Assembly: GCF_001957125.1 (NCBI RefSeq)
Contig: NZ_MPHJ01000001.1
Coordinates: 1,123,765 to 1,187,764 of the forward strand
Direction of reading: 5' to 3'
DNA from: Shewanella sp. UCD-KL12
Lineage (GTDB): Bacteria; Pseudomonadota; Gammaproteobacteria; Enterobacterales; Shewanellaceae
DNA: 64,000 nucleotides
Below the pieces are notes generated by a model. That model saw nothing but the letters and a program-made list of their open reading frames with translations, searched no databases and was not told the origin of the DNA. Within the stretch, counting starts at the first letter, position 1. Each line of letters starts with the position of its first letter. Position numbers and translations under genes: made by a program. Of this stretch, positions 1 to 9,478 are shown one piece after another.

Positions 1-44
1 CAGTAGAGCCGACGTTAACTGATGTATTTAAAGAGTCCATGTAA
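1..44 (+). CDS. Possible C-terminal tail of an upstream gene (partial)
   Basis: An open frame enters from before the window and ends at TAA (42-44), giving a 13-residue tail that contains PTLTDVF. Many ABC-transporter ATPases end with a similar P-[ST]-L-x-D-V-F motif, so this may be the end of one. Thirteen residues are too few to be sure, and the frame could be open by chance. No upstream sequence is available. Confidence 0.3.
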   Translation, partial: VEPTLTDVFKESM

Positions 45-370
45 AAATACCTTTGTTATTTATTCCAATTGTCACTACTTAAGCATAAGCCGTGCCATTA
101 TTTAATTTTCCCTAAATACAGTCACTTACAGTGTTTTTGGCTTTTGGTGACTAATTTGTTAAACACTTTGTAGCGAAAAGGTTTAAAAAATGATGCTTTT
201 GACTAAAGAAAATTAAAAGCTTTATTAACAAGTGGTGCAAATAGCAATTGATACAAAATGTATCGGCAGTTGTTGAGCCTGTATTTGTTTTAGTGATAAT
301 CATAATTGCTTTTGCTGCATGTATTAGCCTGAGGCTTAGCGGGATAATGGATTACTTTAAGGAGTGAGCA
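45..370. promoter_or_regulatory. Intergenic region with a perfect dyad and a Fur-like half site
   Basis: This AT-rich stretch has no credible gene. It holds a perfect 6-3-6 palindrome, GATACA-AAA-TGTATC, at 250-264. At 294-308 it holds TGATAATCATAATTG, whose left arm matches the Fur 7-1-7 consensus fully and whose right arm matches 4 of 7. Both lie upstream of the gene starting at 371 and could be operators. The role is inferred from position only. Confidence 0.3.
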
Positions 371-730
371 ATGAAGAAATTAGTCCTAGGGGCACTATTA
401 ACTTGTTTAATCGTGGCACCGTCATTACATGCTGAGAACTTACTCAAAGATGCGGTACGTTTTAATCGAGATGTTAAACAGAATAAGTGGAAATATAAGC
501 ATAAGTATCAGAAAGCTGAACGAAAAGTACATAAGACACAGGACGGAATTCGAGATTTTTCAGATGGCACTTATGTCGATAAACATATGGATAAGCTTGA
601 GCATAACGCTGCAAGAAAAATAGATAGAGCTAAAGATAAGCTAGACCCACGAGATGAGATAGCTGATGAGATGCGTAGAGAGATAAATAAACGCAAACGA
701 GAGGCTGTAGATAACTGGTTAGCAGATTGA
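371..730 (+). CDS. Small exported Lys/Arg/Asp-rich protein
   Basis: A 119-residue protein behind a strong AAGGAG ribosome site at 359-364. Residues 1-21 form a classical Sec signal peptide (MKK, a hydrophobic core, and S-L-H-A before the probable cut). The mature part is very hydrophilic and rich in Lys, Arg, Asp and Glu, with no cysteine and no further membrane segment. It is predicted to be mostly helical, so a soluble periplasmic protein is expected. I do not recognise the family. A dyad and a Fur-like half site lie upstream, which leaves stress or metal regulation possible but unproven. It appears monocistronic, with 138 bp before the next gene. Confidence 0.7.
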   Translation: MKKLVLGALLTCLIVAPSLHAENLLKDAVRFNRDVKQNKWKYKHKYQKAERKVHKTQDGIRDFSDGTYVDKHMDKLEHNAARKIDRAKDKLDPRDEIADEMRREINKRKREAVDNWLAD

Positions 731-868
731 TTAAACAATAAGTTTGGTTAAATATCCTGCTAACTTGTGTAGTCGCTCCTTGTCTTCTTGATTTAGTTTT
801 AGCCATCTCGTATTTAGTTCAGTATGATTTATGTCGATGAAAGTTGGAACAGGGCGCGATTTTAGAAG

Positions 869-1366
869 ATGAATGATCTGATAATACGTAAATTTGAGAG
901 TCATAAAGGCTTTGAAGAAGCTGAATTACTCTGGAAAATTAAGTTTGATACTATTCGGCAAGTGAATCGCCGTGACTACTCACAGAAGTTGGTTACTGCT
1001 TGGGCACCCACTGAGCAAGCACCAAAAGGTTGGCAAGAACGAGTCACACTTATGGACCCATTTATCGCTGAGCTATCTGGAAAGTTAGTGGGATTTGCAG
1101 ATCTGCAGCCAGATGGTTATATCGATCATTTCTTTTGTCATCTCGAGCATCAAGGACAAGGCGTAGGAAGTGCCTTAATGAAGACGTTAATTCAGACAGC
1201 GAAGGTTAAGGGCTTAGGTAAAATGTACTCCCATGTCAGCATTACAGCCAAGCCTTTCTTTGAGCATTTTGGCTTTTTATCGGTTAAAGCTCAAGAAGTT
1301 GAAGTTAGGGGAGAGATATTGAGCAACTTTGTGATGGAGAAGAAGCTTAATGCTGCTAGCTGCTAG
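869..1366 (+). CDS. GNAT-family N-acetyltransferase
   Basis: A 165-residue single-domain acetyltransferase of the Gcn5-related superfamily. The acetyl-CoA pyrophosphate-binding segment is visible around residues 92-105 (E-H-Q-G-Q-G-V-G-S-A-L), preceded by the usual strand L-V-G-F-A-D-L. A C-terminal K-P-F-F-E-H-F-G-F motif, typical of YafP-type members, is also present. The substrate cannot be read from the sequence. The ribosome site before ATG 869 is weak. The gene converges on gltA and shares a bidirectional terminator with it. Confidence 0.85.
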   Translation: MNDLIIRKFESHKGFEEAELLWKIKFDTIRQVNRRDYSQKLVTAWAPTEQAPKGWQERVTLMDPFIAELSGKLVGFADLQPDGYIDHFFCHLEHQGQGVGSALMKTLIQTAKVKGLGKMYSHVSITAKPFFEHFGFLSVKAQEVEVRGEILSNFVMEKKLNAASC

Positions 1367-1411
1367 GAAGAGTCTAGACGTATATCGATTCCAAGATAAA
1401 ACACAGGCAAT

Positions 1412-1440
1412 AAAAAAGGCACTCAATGAGTGCCTTTTTT
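1412..1440. terminator. Bidirectional intrinsic terminator
   Basis: A GGCAC...GTGCC stem is flanked by A6 on the left and T6 on the right, so it can end transcription from both the acetyltransferase gene (+) and gltA (-). Confidence 0.85.
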
Positions 1441-1484
1441 TATCAGTAATTAGTGACTAAATACTGAATGCTAATAGCTTTTGC

Positions 1485-2771
1485 TTATCGCTTGTCTTTA
1501 GCGATAAAACTACGCTCTGCGTCACCTGTGTATAACTGACGAGGACGGCTGATCTTATGACCAGGCTGATCAAGCATCTCTTTCCAGTGAGCAATCCAAC
1601 CTACTGTACGCGCTAGGGCGAATAGTACTGTGAACATGCTTGTCGGAATACCGATAGCTTTCATGATGATACCTGAATAGAAATCAACGTTTGGATAAAG
1701 CTTCTTAGAGACGAAATACTCATCTTCAAGAGCAATACGCTCAAGTTCCATAGCAACATCAAGCAGTGGATCGTTAACTTTTAGTTCACTAAGTACTTCA
1801 TGACAGGTTTCACGCATCACTTTAGCGCGAGGGTCAAAGTTCTTATAAACACGGTGTCCAAAGCCCATTAGACGGAAAGGATCTTCTTTATCCTTAGCAC
1901 GTGCAATAAACTCAGGAATGCGATCAACGCTACCAATCTCTTCAAGCATATTGAGACAAGCTTCGTTAGCACCACCGTGTGCAGGTCCCCATAGTGATGC
2001 AATACCCGCTGCGATACATGCAAATGGGTTAGCACCTGAAGAGCCAGCTAAACGTACAGTCGATGTAGAGGCGTTCTGTTCGTGATCAGCATGCAAAATA
2101 AAGATGCGATCCATAGCGCGTTCAACGATTGGGTTAACCTTGTACTCTTCACACGGAACAGCAAACATCATGCTGAGGAAGTTACCTGCGTAGCTCAAGT
2201 CATTTCGTGGATAGACGAATGGCTGGCCGATTGAGTATTTGTAGCACATTGCTGCGATTGTCGGCATTTTTGAAACAAGACGGAATGCAGCGATTTCGCG
2301 GTGACGCTCATCGTTCACATCTAGTGAGTCTTGGTAAAATGCAGAAAGAGCACCTGTGACACCACAAAGCATTGCCATTGGGTGAGCATCACGTCTAAAG
2401 CCTCGGAAGAAGGCTGCAAGTTGCTCATTGACCATAGTGTGGTTTTTTACGGTATGAACAAACTGTTCATATTGAGTTTTTGAAGGCAACTCTCCGTATA
2501 GAAGCAAATAACACAGATCTAAATAATCTGAATCTACAGCAAGCTCACCAATCGGGTAACCGCGGTGTAGCAGTATCCCTTGAGCGCCGTCAATATATGT
2601 AATTGCTGATTCGCAGGAAGCTGTCGCGAGAAATCCTGGATCGAAGGTAAAATGACCCTTGCTACCTAATTTACTGATGTCGATAACATCAAAACCTGCC
2701 GTTCCTTTTTTTATTGGCAGATCGATTGAGTCATTCCCCGGCAGTTCCAACTTGGCTATATTATCAGCCAT
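1485..2771 (-). CDS. gltA: Citrate synthase
   Basis: Condenses acetyl-CoA and oxaloacetate to citrate, the entry step of the TCA cycle, in the cytoplasm. The 428-residue product matches enterobacterial GltA along its length. The active-site histidines are visible in G-P-A-H-G-G-A-N and G-F-G-H-R-V-Y-K, and the C-terminus carries the R-P-R-Q-L-Y-T-G motif. The start at 2771 is preferred over an ATG 17 codons upstream because AAGGAGA sits just before it and the product then begins M-A-D like its homologues. The protein is of the large, NADH-sensitive Gram-negative type by length. The gene is divergent from sdhC, with which it shares a 431-bp control region. Confidence 0.97.
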   Translation of the reverse strand: MADNIAKLELPGNDSIDLPIKKGTAGFDVIDISKLGSKGHFTFDPGFLATASCESAITYIDGAQGILLHRGYPIGELAVDSDYLDLCYLLLYGELPSKTQYEQFVHTVKNHTMVNEQLAAFFRGFRRDAHPMAMLCGVTGALSAFYQDSLDVNDERHREIAAFRLVSKMPTIAAMCYKYSIGQPFVYPRNDLSYAGNFLSMMFAVPCEEYKVNPIVERAMDRIFILHADHEQNASTSTVRLAGSSGANPFACIAAGIASLWGPAHGGANEACLNMLEEIGSVDRIPEFIARAKDKEDPFRLMGFGHRVYKNFDPRAKVMRETCHEVLSELKVNDPLLDVAMELERIALEDEYFVSKKLYPNVDFYSGIIMKAIGIPTSMFTVLFALARTVGWIAHWKEMLDQPGHKISRPRQLYTGDAERSFIAKDKR

Positions 2772-3202
2772 ACCCGTTCTCCTTACTTCATTCTTATGTG
2801 AGTGCGGCTTATCAAACGCCAATACTGTACAGTGAATCTAGATCACATTTCAATTTAAATAACCGTTTAAATTTCTTAGACCATGGTCTTATTTCAGTCA
2901 AACCCTGTAACAGAACAGGAACTTGGCAGATTTTTTTACCAAAAAAACAAAATTTGCATAATGTGATGTTTGTATTTGACATTTCTCACGAGTATACTTG
3001 CTCCAGCTCAGAAGAGCCGCAGACGTTACCAGTTGGTTAGCACTTTTTTATAAGCTTAATTAGTGCCTTCTAATCCGATAACAATCTGTTTAACTTTTCT
3101 TTTGTGATGACTTTGAAATGTGAGTTATGTCACAGTTCGAAATTTGAGCAAAAGCGGATCGTATAACAAAAATATAGCTCAATTGAGCAGAGTGAGCAGA
3201 AC
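2772..3202. promoter_or_regulatory. Divergent gltA / sdhCDAB control region
   Basis: This 431-bp region separates two divergent TCA units. It carries a perfect CRP site at 3119-3134 (listed separately) and a TATAAC -10-like hexamer at 3162-3167 for sdhC. An imperfect second CRP-like site at 2832-2847 (GTGA...TCACA, spacer one base too long) lies nearer gltA. An open frame crosses the region but is not credible as a gene. Confidence 0.6.
3119..3134 (+). promoter_or_regulatory. CRP-type operator upstream of sdhC
   Basis: TGTGA-GTTATG-TCACA matches the CRP core dyad TGTGA-N6-TCACA perfectly. It is centred about 35-40 bp upstream of a TATAAC hexamer and 76 bp before the sdhC start, a position compatible with activation of the sdh-suc operon by a CRP-family regulator. 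The site is read directly; its function is inferred. Confidence 0.7.
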
Positions 3203-3577
3203 GTGAAAAAGCAAAGACCTGTCCATCTAGATCTGCAGACCATACGCTTTCCTGCAACAGCGATTGCGTCCATTCTTCATCGTGTATCCGGTGTCATCAT
3301 GCTATTTGCAGTTGGCATTCTTATCTGGTTGTTAAATGAATCTTTAGCATCCCCTGAGAGTTTTGCCGGCGTACAAGCCCTGTTTGATAACTTAGTGGTT
3401 AAGTTTGTCATCTGGGGAATTCTTACCGCATTGGGTTATCACATCATCGTTGGCATACGCCATCTGATTATGGATACCGGCCGCTGGGAGGAGCTTGCCT
3501 CTGGCATCGCTTCGGCAAAAGCCGCATTCGCATTGTCAATTGCGTTTTCAATCATTGTGGGGATTTGGGTATGGTAA
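3203..3577 (+). CDS. sdhC: Succinate dehydrogenase cytochrome b556 subunit
   Basis: Membrane anchor of complex II, which binds heme b and quinone with SdhD. The 124-residue protein has three membrane segments. It carries the family motif H-R-V-S-G near residue 27, with the conserved Ser/Arg of the quinone site, and Y-H-I-I-V-G-I-R-H with the heme-ligand histidine. It starts with GTG; no in-frame ATG lies upstream, and the N-terminus (KKQRPV) matches SdhC homologues. It is the first gene of sdhCDAB, its last 7 bp overlapping sdhD. The perfect CRP site lies upstream. Confidence 0.95.
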   Translation: MKKQRPVHLDLQTIRFPATAIASILHRVSGVIMLFAVGILIWLLNESLASPESFAGVQALFDNLVVKFVIWGILTALGYHIIVGIRHLIMDTGRWEELASGIASAKAAFALSIAFSIIVGIWVW

Positions 3578-3918
3578 CTAATGCAGCGAGTCTTGGACGC
3601 AGCGGTGTTCATGACTTTATTCTTATACGCGCAAGTGCAATTATTTTAACACTTTACACCATCTTTTTGGTTGGGTTTATTGCCACTAGCTCTCCTCTTA
3701 CCTATGACGCATGGCATGGTTTGTTCAGTGGATTACCAATGAAGGTATTTACACTGCTGGCGCTTGTTTCGATTCTAGTCCACGCATGGATTGGTATCTG
3801 GCAGGTGCTTACCGACTACGTAAAGCCGTTAATGCTTCGTGGTGTACTTCAGTTTGTTTTTGTCGTAGCAGCCTTCTCATATTTGGCGGCAGGCATTGTG
3901 ATAGTGTGGGGTGTTTAA
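3571..3918 (+). CDS. sdhD: Succinate dehydrogenase hydrophobic membrane anchor
   Basis: Second anchor of complex II, a 115-residue protein with three membrane segments. The motif [13 protein letters not shown] near residue 70-82 holds the heme ligand and quinone-site tyrosine known in E. coli SdhD. ATG 3571 is chosen over an in-frame TTG at 3565 because the product then begins M-V-T-N-A like its homologues. The start overlaps the sdhC stop (ATGGTAA), and the stop abuts the sdhA start with no gap, which suggests translational coupling. Confidence 0.95.
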   Translation: MVTNAASLGRSGVHDFILIRASAIILTLYTIFLVGFIATSSPLTYDAWHGLFSGLPMKVFTLLALVSILVHAWIGIWQVLTDYVKPLMLRGVLQFVFVVAAFSYLAAGIVIVWGV

Positions 3919-5685
3919 GTGAGTATTCCAGTTCGCGAGTTTGATGCAGTCGTTATTGGCGCCGGTGGCGCAGGTATGCGAGCAGCACTACAGATTTCTA
4001 AAGAAGGTAAGAGCTGCGCGCTTTTATCAAAAGTTTTTCCAACACGTTCTCATACTGTATCTGCGCAGGGTGGTATTACCGTAGCACTTGGTAATGCCCA
4101 CGAAGATCATTGGGAACAACACATGTACGATACCGTTAAAGGTTCTGATTTTATCGGTGACCAAGAAGCCATTGAGTTCATGTGTAAGACAGGTCCTGAA
4201 GCCGTTATAGAACTGGAGCAGATGGGTCTTCCATTTTCTCGTTTTGATAATGGCAAAATCTACCAGCGTCCTTTCGGTGGCCAGTCAAAGAATTTTGGTG
4301 GCGAGCAAGCTGCTCGTACCGCTGCAGCGGCTGACCGCACAGGTCATGCATTGCTTCACTGCCTTTATCAGCAAAACGTTAAGCATAAGACCGAAGTTTT
4401 CTCTGAATGGTATGCACTCGATCTTGTAAAGAACGAAGAAGGTGCAATTGTAGGTTGTACTGCCATTGATATAGAAAGCGGCGAAATCGTTTATTTCAAA
4501 GCGAAGGCGACTATTCTTGCTACGGGTGGTGCTGGGCGTATTTTCGCTTCTACGACCAATGCTCACATTAACACTGGTGACGGTGTTGGTATGGCTATGC
4601 GTGCTGGCGTTCAGATGCAAGATATGGAGATGTGGCAGTTCCACCCAACCGGTATTGCTGGTGCGGGGGTACTTGTTACTGAAGGTTGTCGTGGTGAAGG
4701 TGGATACCTACTTAACAAAGACGGCGAACGCTTCATGGAGCGCTATGCGCCTAACGCGAAAGATTTAGCCTCTCGCGACGTAGTCGCTCGTTCGATGATG
4801 ACTGAAATTCGTGAAGGCCGTGGTCTTGATGGTCCTTTAGGTCCGCATTGTCTACTTAAGTTAGATCATTTAGGCAAAGAGACACTAGAAGCACGTCTTC
4901 CTGGTGTATGTGAACTGTCACGTACCTTTGCTCACATTGACCCTGCAGATGGGCCAATCCCTGTACTACCAACGTGTCATTACATGATGGGTGGTTTGCC
5001 TGCTAAAGTGAGTGGACAAGTTATTCGTCAAAATAGCGATGGTACTGAGCAAGATGTTGTTGGTCTTTTCGCTGTTGGTGAAATTGCCTGTGTATCAGTA
5101 CATGGCGCTAACCGCCTTGGTGGTAACTCACTACTTGATTTAGTGGTATTTGGCCGCGCAGCGGGTCAGCACTTAGGTAAAGCGCTTGATGAAACTGCAG
5201 ATCCTAAAGATGCGAGTGAAGCAAACATTGCTGAATCTCTTGAGCGTTTGAACCGCTGGGAAAGCAACAAAGATGGTGAAGACCCTGCACAAATCCGTAA
5301 GGACTTGCAGCTTTGTATGCAGCTAAACTTCTCTGTATTCCGTAGCGGTGACGCGATGGCGGAAGGGCTAAAAGAGCTTAAGGCAATTCGTGAGCGTCTA
5401 AATAACGCTAAGCTTTCAGACAACTCAACTGAGTTTAATACTCAGCGTATCGAGTGTTTAGAGTTAGATAACTTGATGGCTACGGCAATCGCTACCGCTT
5501 ATGCGGCTAACTACCGTACAGAAAGCCGTGGTGCTCACTCTCGTGAAGATTTCCTCGACCGTGATGATGAAAACTGGTTATGCCACAGTGTCTTCGACCC
5601 GGTTTCTGAAGAGATGGCTAAACGTGATGTGAACATGGAGCCTAAGCTTCGTGATGCCTTCCCACCGATTAAGCGTACTTACTAA
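3919..5685 (+). CDS. sdhA: Succinate dehydrogenase flavoprotein subunit
   Basis: Catalytic subunit of complex II, oxidising succinate to fumarate with covalently bound FAD on the cytoplasmic face. The 588-residue protein has the dinucleotide-binding G-A-G-G-A-G at residues 14-19. The flavinylated histidine is H45 in S-H-T-V-S-A-Q-G-G. Substrate-site motifs are H-P-T-G and H-Y-M-M-G-G, and [15 protein letters not shown] is near residue 400. It starts at GTG immediately after the sdhD stop. Length is the same as E. coli SdhA. Confidence 0.98.
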   Translation: MSIPVREFDAVVIGAGGAGMRAALQISKEGKSCALLSKVFPTRSHTVSAQGGITVALGNAHEDHWEQHMYDTVKGSDFIGDQEAIEFMCKTGPEAVIELEQMGLPFSRFDNGKIYQRPFGGQSKNFGGEQAARTAAAADRTGHALLHCLYQQNVKHKTEVFSEWYALDLVKNEEGAIVGCTAIDIESGEIVYFKAKATILATGGAGRIFASTTNAHINTGDGVGMAMRAGVQMQDMEMWQFHPTGIAGAGVLVTEGCRGEGGYLLNKDGERFMERYAPNAKDLASRDVVARSMMTEIREGRGLDGPLGPHCLLKLDHLGKETLEARLPGVCELSRTFAHIDPADGPIPVLPTCHYMMGGLPAKVSGQVIRQNSDGTEQDVVGLFAVGEIACVSVHGANRLGGNSLLDLVVFGRAAGQHLGKALDETADPKDASEANIAESLERLNRWESNKDGEDPAQIRKDLQLCMQLNFSVFRSGDAMAEGLKELKAIRERLNNAKLSDNSTEFNTQRIECLELDNLMATAIATAYAANYRTESRGAHSREDFLDRDDENWLCHSVFDPVSEEMAKRDVNMEPKLRDAFPPIKRTY

Positions 5686-5695
5686 GGAGATTGAG

Positions 5696-6403
5696 ATGAA
5701 TTTGAATATCGCAATTTATCGTTATAATCCTGATGTAGACGCTAAGCCGTATATGAAGGATTACACGTTGGAAGTCGCTGAAGGTAGCGACATGATGATT
5801 CTTGATGCGCTTATGCTGCTAAAAGAGCAAGATCCAACACTCGCTTTCCGTCGCTCATGCCGAGAAGGTGTTTGTGGTAGTGACGGTCTGAATATGAATG
5901 GTAAAAACGGCCTAGCGTGTATCACGCCAGTGTCTACATTCAAAGGTAAGAAAATAGAGATCAGACCACTGCCAGGTATGCCAGTTATCCGTGATCTTAT
6001 TGTGGACTTATCTCAGTTCTACAAGCAGTATGAAAAGATCAAGCCGTATCTGATTAATGATGAAAAAACGCCTGCGCGTGAGCATCTGCAATCGCCTGAA
6101 GAACGTGAACATTTAGATGGTCTTTATGAATGTATCATGTGTGCTTGTTGTTCTACCGCTTGCCCATCATTTTGGTGGAACCCTGATAAATTTATCGGTC
6201 CAAGTGGCTTGTTACATGCCTATCGATTCCTTATCGATAGCCGTGATACAGCAACTGAGGAACGCTTATCAGAGCTTGATGATGCATACAGCGTATTCCG
6301 CTGCCATGGCATCATGAACTGTGTGGATGTTTGTCCTAAGGGACTTAATCCAACTAAAGCGATTGGACATATTAAGTCTATGTTGCTGAAGAGAGCAGTA
6401 TAA
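5696..6403 (+). CDS. sdhB: Succinate dehydrogenase iron-sulfur subunit
   Basis: Electron-transfer subunit linking SdhA to the quinone site. The 235-residue protein carries the [2Fe-2S] ligands in C-R-E-G-V-C-G-S-D-G and a later L-A-C. The [4Fe-4S]/[3Fe-4S] ligands are in C-I-M-C-A-C-C-S-T-A-C-P and C-H-G-I-M-N-C-V-D-V-C-P-K-G. ATG 5696 follows AAGGAGATTGAG and gives the family N-terminus; an upstream in-frame ATG (5651) lies inside sdhA and is not preferred. It is the last gene of sdhCDAB, with a hairpin and T-run 45 bp downstream. Confidence 0.97.
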   Translation: MNLNIAIYRYNPDVDAKPYMKDYTLEVAEGSDMMILDALMLLKEQDPTLAFRRSCREGVCGSDGLNMNGKNGLACITPVSTFKGKKIEIRPLPGMPVIRDLIVDLSQFYKQYEKIKPYLINDEKTPAREHLQSPEEREHLDGLYECIMCACCSTACPSFWWNPDKFIGPSGLLHAYRFLIDSRDTATEERLSELDDAYSVFRCHGIMNCVDVCPKGLNPTKAIGHIKSMLLKRAV

Positions 6404-6447
6404 ATGCAAGACAAAGAGCTAATAGCAATAATTATATAGCTCGAACT

Positions 6448-6479
6448 GAGTCACTTCTCCTGTGAGAAGTGGCTCTTTT
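6448..6479 (+). terminator. Hairpin terminator or attenuator after sdhB
   Basis: GAG-t-CACTTCTC / GAGAAGTG-g-CTC with a CTGT loop is followed by TTTT. It may end most sdh transcription or set the sdh:suc ratio, since sucA follows 150 bp on in the same orientation. Confidence 0.7.
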
Positions 6480-6628
6480 GTGTAATGGAACTACAATATG
6501 CCGTGAAATCTGGAACTCTAGGGGCGGCAAATGATGTGTGTCTCTCGTCTGTTTTTTTGTTGAGTATGACTAGAGTGCATATATAAAACTTTGGCTAAAA
6601 ACGTGTATAAAGTTTGAAAGGAATAGAA

Positions 6629-9448
6629 ATGCACCAAGGCATCATGAAAGCCTGGCTCGAATCATCACACCTAAGTGGTGCCAATTCGACCTATGTAGAA
6701 GAGATGTATGAAGCCTATCAAGAAGACCCTCAGTCTGTTGCAGAAGACTGGCAAGTGGTGTTTGATAACCTCCCTCATGCCAATGGCGCATCAACAGATG
6801 TTCCTGAAGCTGCCCACTCAAAAGTACGTGACTATTTTCGTAGCCTTGCACTTGAAGGACGTCAAAAGGGCTTAGCCCGTGCGACCGATCCTGAAGTTGA
6901 TGCTAAGCAAGTTAAAGTCCTACAGATGATCAACGCTCACCGTTTCCGTGGCCACCAGAATGCGAATCTTGACCCGCTGGAGCTTTGGAAGCGTGATACT
7001 GTCTCTGAACTGGACCCTGCCTACCATGGTTTAACTGGCGAAGATATGCAGCGTGAATTCAATACAGGCTCATTTGCTCATGGTGGTGACACCATGAAGC
7101 TTAGCGATCTTGTTAGCGCACTGAAAGCGACATATTGTGGCTCAATCGGTGCTGAATACATGCACATTACTGATACTGAAGAGAAGCGCTGGCTGCAACA
7201 AAGGTTAGAACCTTCTTTAGGTAGAGCTAATTACGACAAAGTATCTAAGACCCGTATTCTTCAAGGTTTAAATGCCGCTGAAGGTATGGAAAAGTATTTA
7301 GGCGCTAAATTCCCTGGCGCGAAGCGTTTCTCACTCGAAGGTGGCGATGCGCTCGTCCCTATGATGCGAGAAATTATCTATCGTGCGGGTGAAGAGGGCA
7401 CTAAAGAAGTTGTCGTTGGTATGGCCCACCGTGGTCGTCTTAACTTATTGGTTAATATCTTAGGTAAAAAACCTGCTGAGTTATTTGACGAATTTGCGGG
7501 TAAGCATAGCGAACTTAACGGTTCTGGTGATGTTAAGTATCACCAAGGTTTCTCCTCCGATTTTGAAACGCCAGGCGGCAATGTTCATCTTGCCCTTGCA
7601 TTCAATCCATCGCACCTTGAAATCGTTAACCCAGTGGTTATGGGCTCAGTTCGTGCTCGCTTAGATCGCCGTGGATGTCCTGATGGCAGACAGGTATTAC
7701 CTATCACCATTCATGGTGACTCTGCGATTACTGGTCAAGGTATCGTACAAGAGACGTTTAACATGTCTCAGACTCGCGGTTTTACCGTGGGTGGCAGTAT
7801 TCGCATCGTGGTTAACAACCAGGTTGGTTTTACCACTAACTTAACCGAAGATGTGCGTTCTACTGAATACTGTACCGATATCGCTAAGATGGTTCAGGCG
7901 CCTATTTTCCATGTGAATGCTGATGACCCTGAAGCGGTCGCTTTTGTGTCGCAACTCGCCGTGGATTACCGCAATGAATTCAAGCGTGATGTGGTTATCG
8001 ATCTGGTTTGTTATCGCCGTCATGGTCATAACGAGGCCGATGAGCCGAGTGCAACTCAGCCACTGATGTACGCAAAAATCAAGAAGCATCCAACGCCGCG
8101 CAAGATCTATGCAGATAGATTGATTGCTGAAAAGACGTTGGGTGCAGATGATGTCACTTCAATGATTAACGATTATCGTGATGCGCTTGATCATGGTGAT
8201 TGCGTGGTTGATGAATGGCGTCCAATGACACTGCATTCTGTTGACTGGTCTCCTTATGTCAATAAAGAGTGGGATGATGAATATCCAGCTCAAATGGCTA
8301 TGGAACGCATTAAGCACTTAGCTGACAAAATTAGCTATGTGCCTGAAAACCACAAGCTGCAATCTCGCGTAGCTAAGATCTATAAAGATCGTGCCTTGAT
8401 GGCCAGTGGTGAGAAGCTTCTCGATTGGGGCTTTGCTGAAACACTCGCCTATGCGTCAATCCTTGAAGATCAGAAGCGCATTCGTATTACGGGTCAAGAC
8501 GCTGGTCGTGGTACTTTCTTCCACCGTCACGCTGTTTTACATAACCAAAACGATGCTTCAGCTTATATGCCGCTGCGTAATATTGCCGAGAACCAAGGTC
8601 CTATCGATCTTATTGATTCGGTACTTTCAGAAGCATCTGTTCTTGCGTTTGAATATGGTTACGCAACCGCAGAGCCTGGTGGATTAACTCTTTGGGAAGC
8701 ACAATTTGGTGATTTTGCCAACTGTGCCCAAGTTGTTATTGATCAGTTCCTCTCTTCTGGTGAGCAGAAATGGGGCCGCTTATGTGGTCTGACTATGTTA
8801 CTGCCTCATGGCTATGAAGGTCAGGGACCAGAGCATTCAAGTGCACGTCTAGAGCGCTTCTTGCAGCTTTGTGCGAACCACAATATGCAGGTTTGTGTAC
8901 CGTCGACACCTGCTCAGGTGTACCACATGCTTCGTCGTCAGGTCGTACGCCCAATGCGTCGCCCACTCGTCGTTATGTCGCCTAAATCTCTGCTTCGTCA
9001 CCCATTGGCTGTGTCGAGCATGGAAGAGTTAGCCGAAGGCAGCTTCCAAACTGTGATACCTGAGATGGATAGCTTAGATAGCGCAGAGGTTGATCGCGTG
9101 GTGTTCTGTAGCGGTAAGGTTTACTTCGAGCTACTTGAAAGACGTCGTAAAGAGAATATTACTAATGTCGCTCTCATTCGTGTGGAACAGCTTTATCCGT
9201 TCCCACATGAGGACATGGTGCAGATACTGTCTCAATACCAGCACGTTAAAGATTTTGTTTGGTGTCAGGAAGAGCCTCAGAACCAGGGAGCTTGGTACTG
9301 TAGCCAGCACCACTTCTGGACTGCTATTCCTGCTGGTGCTCAGTTAACTTATGCCGGCCGTGAAGCATCTGCTGCCCCTGCATGTGGTTACCCTGCATTA
9401 CACGCACAGCAGCAAGATTCTTTAATAAAAACAGCATTAAAACTTTAG
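6629..9448 (+). CDS. sucA: 2-oxoglutarate dehydrogenase E1 component
   Basis: Thiamine-diphosphate-dependent decarboxylase of the 2-oxoglutarate dehydrogenase complex; it feeds succinyl groups to the lipoyl domain of SucB. The 939-residue length fits the family (E. coli 933). The ThDP region is visible as H-G-D-S-A-I-T-G-Q-G followed by V-V-N-N-Q-V-G-F-T-T. Substrate histidines lie in M-A-H-R-G-R-L-N and N-P-S-H-L-E-I-V. ATG 6629, preceded by AAAGGAA, gives M-H-Q-G and is preferred over a TTG five codons earlier. The 225-bp gap from sdhB carries a hairpin, so sucA may be both read through and separately initiated. Confidence 0.97.
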   Translation: MHQGIMKAWLESSHLSGANSTYVEEMYEAYQEDPQSVAEDWQVVFDNLPHANGASTDVPEAAHSKVRDYFRSLALEGRQKGLARATDPEVDAKQVKVLQMINAHRFRGHQNANLDPLELWKRDTVSELDPAYHGLTGEDMQREFNTGSFAHGGDTMKLSDLVSALKATYCGSIGAEYMHITDTEEKRWLQQRLEPSLGRANYDKVSKTRILQGLNAAEGMEKYLGAKFPGAKRFSLEGGDALVPMMREIIYRAGEEGTKEVVVGMAHRGRLNLLVNILGKKPAELFDEFAGKHSELNGSGDVKYHQGFSSDFETPGGNVHLALAFNPSHLEIVNPVVMGSVRARLDRRGCPDGRQVLPITIHGDSAITGQGIVQETFNMSQTRGFTVGGSIRIVVNNQVGFTTNLTEDVRSTEYCTDIAKMVQAPIFHVNADDPEAVAFVSQLAVDYRNEFKRDVVIDLVCYRRHGHNEADEPSATQPLMYAKIKKHPTPRKIYADRLIAEKTLGADDVTSMINDYRDALDHGDCVVDEWRPMTLHSVDWSPYVNKEWDDEYPAQMAMERIKHLADKISYVPENHKLQSRVAKIYKDRALMASGEKLLDWGFAETLAYASILEDQKRIRITGQDAGRGTFFHRHAVLHNQNDASAYMPLRNIAENQGPIDLIDSVLSEASVLAFEYGYATAEPGGLTLWEAQFGDFANCAQVVIDQFLSSGEQKWGRLCGLTMLLPHGYEGQGPEHSSARLERFLQLCANHNMQVCVPSTPAQVYHMLRRQVVRPMRRPLVVMSPKSLLRHPLAVSSMEELAEGSFQTVIPEMDSLDSAEVDRVVFCSGKVYFELLERRRKENITNVALIRVEQLYPFPHEDMVQILSQYQHVKDFVWCQEEPQNQGAWYCSQHHFWTAIPAGAQLTYAGREASAAPACGYPALHAQQQDSLIKTALKL

Positions 9449-9478
9449 TTACAAACAATTTAAAAAGGATAGCTCATA

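Noticed and set aside
2832..2847. Second CRP-like site nearer gltA
   Set aside because: The right half is perfect but the spacer is seven bases, one too many for a normal CRP dyad.
2714..3040. 108-residue plus-strand frame across the gltA start and the gltA-sdhC spacer
   Set aside because: It overlaps the start of gltA in antisense, has no ribosome site or recognisable family, and covers a control region.
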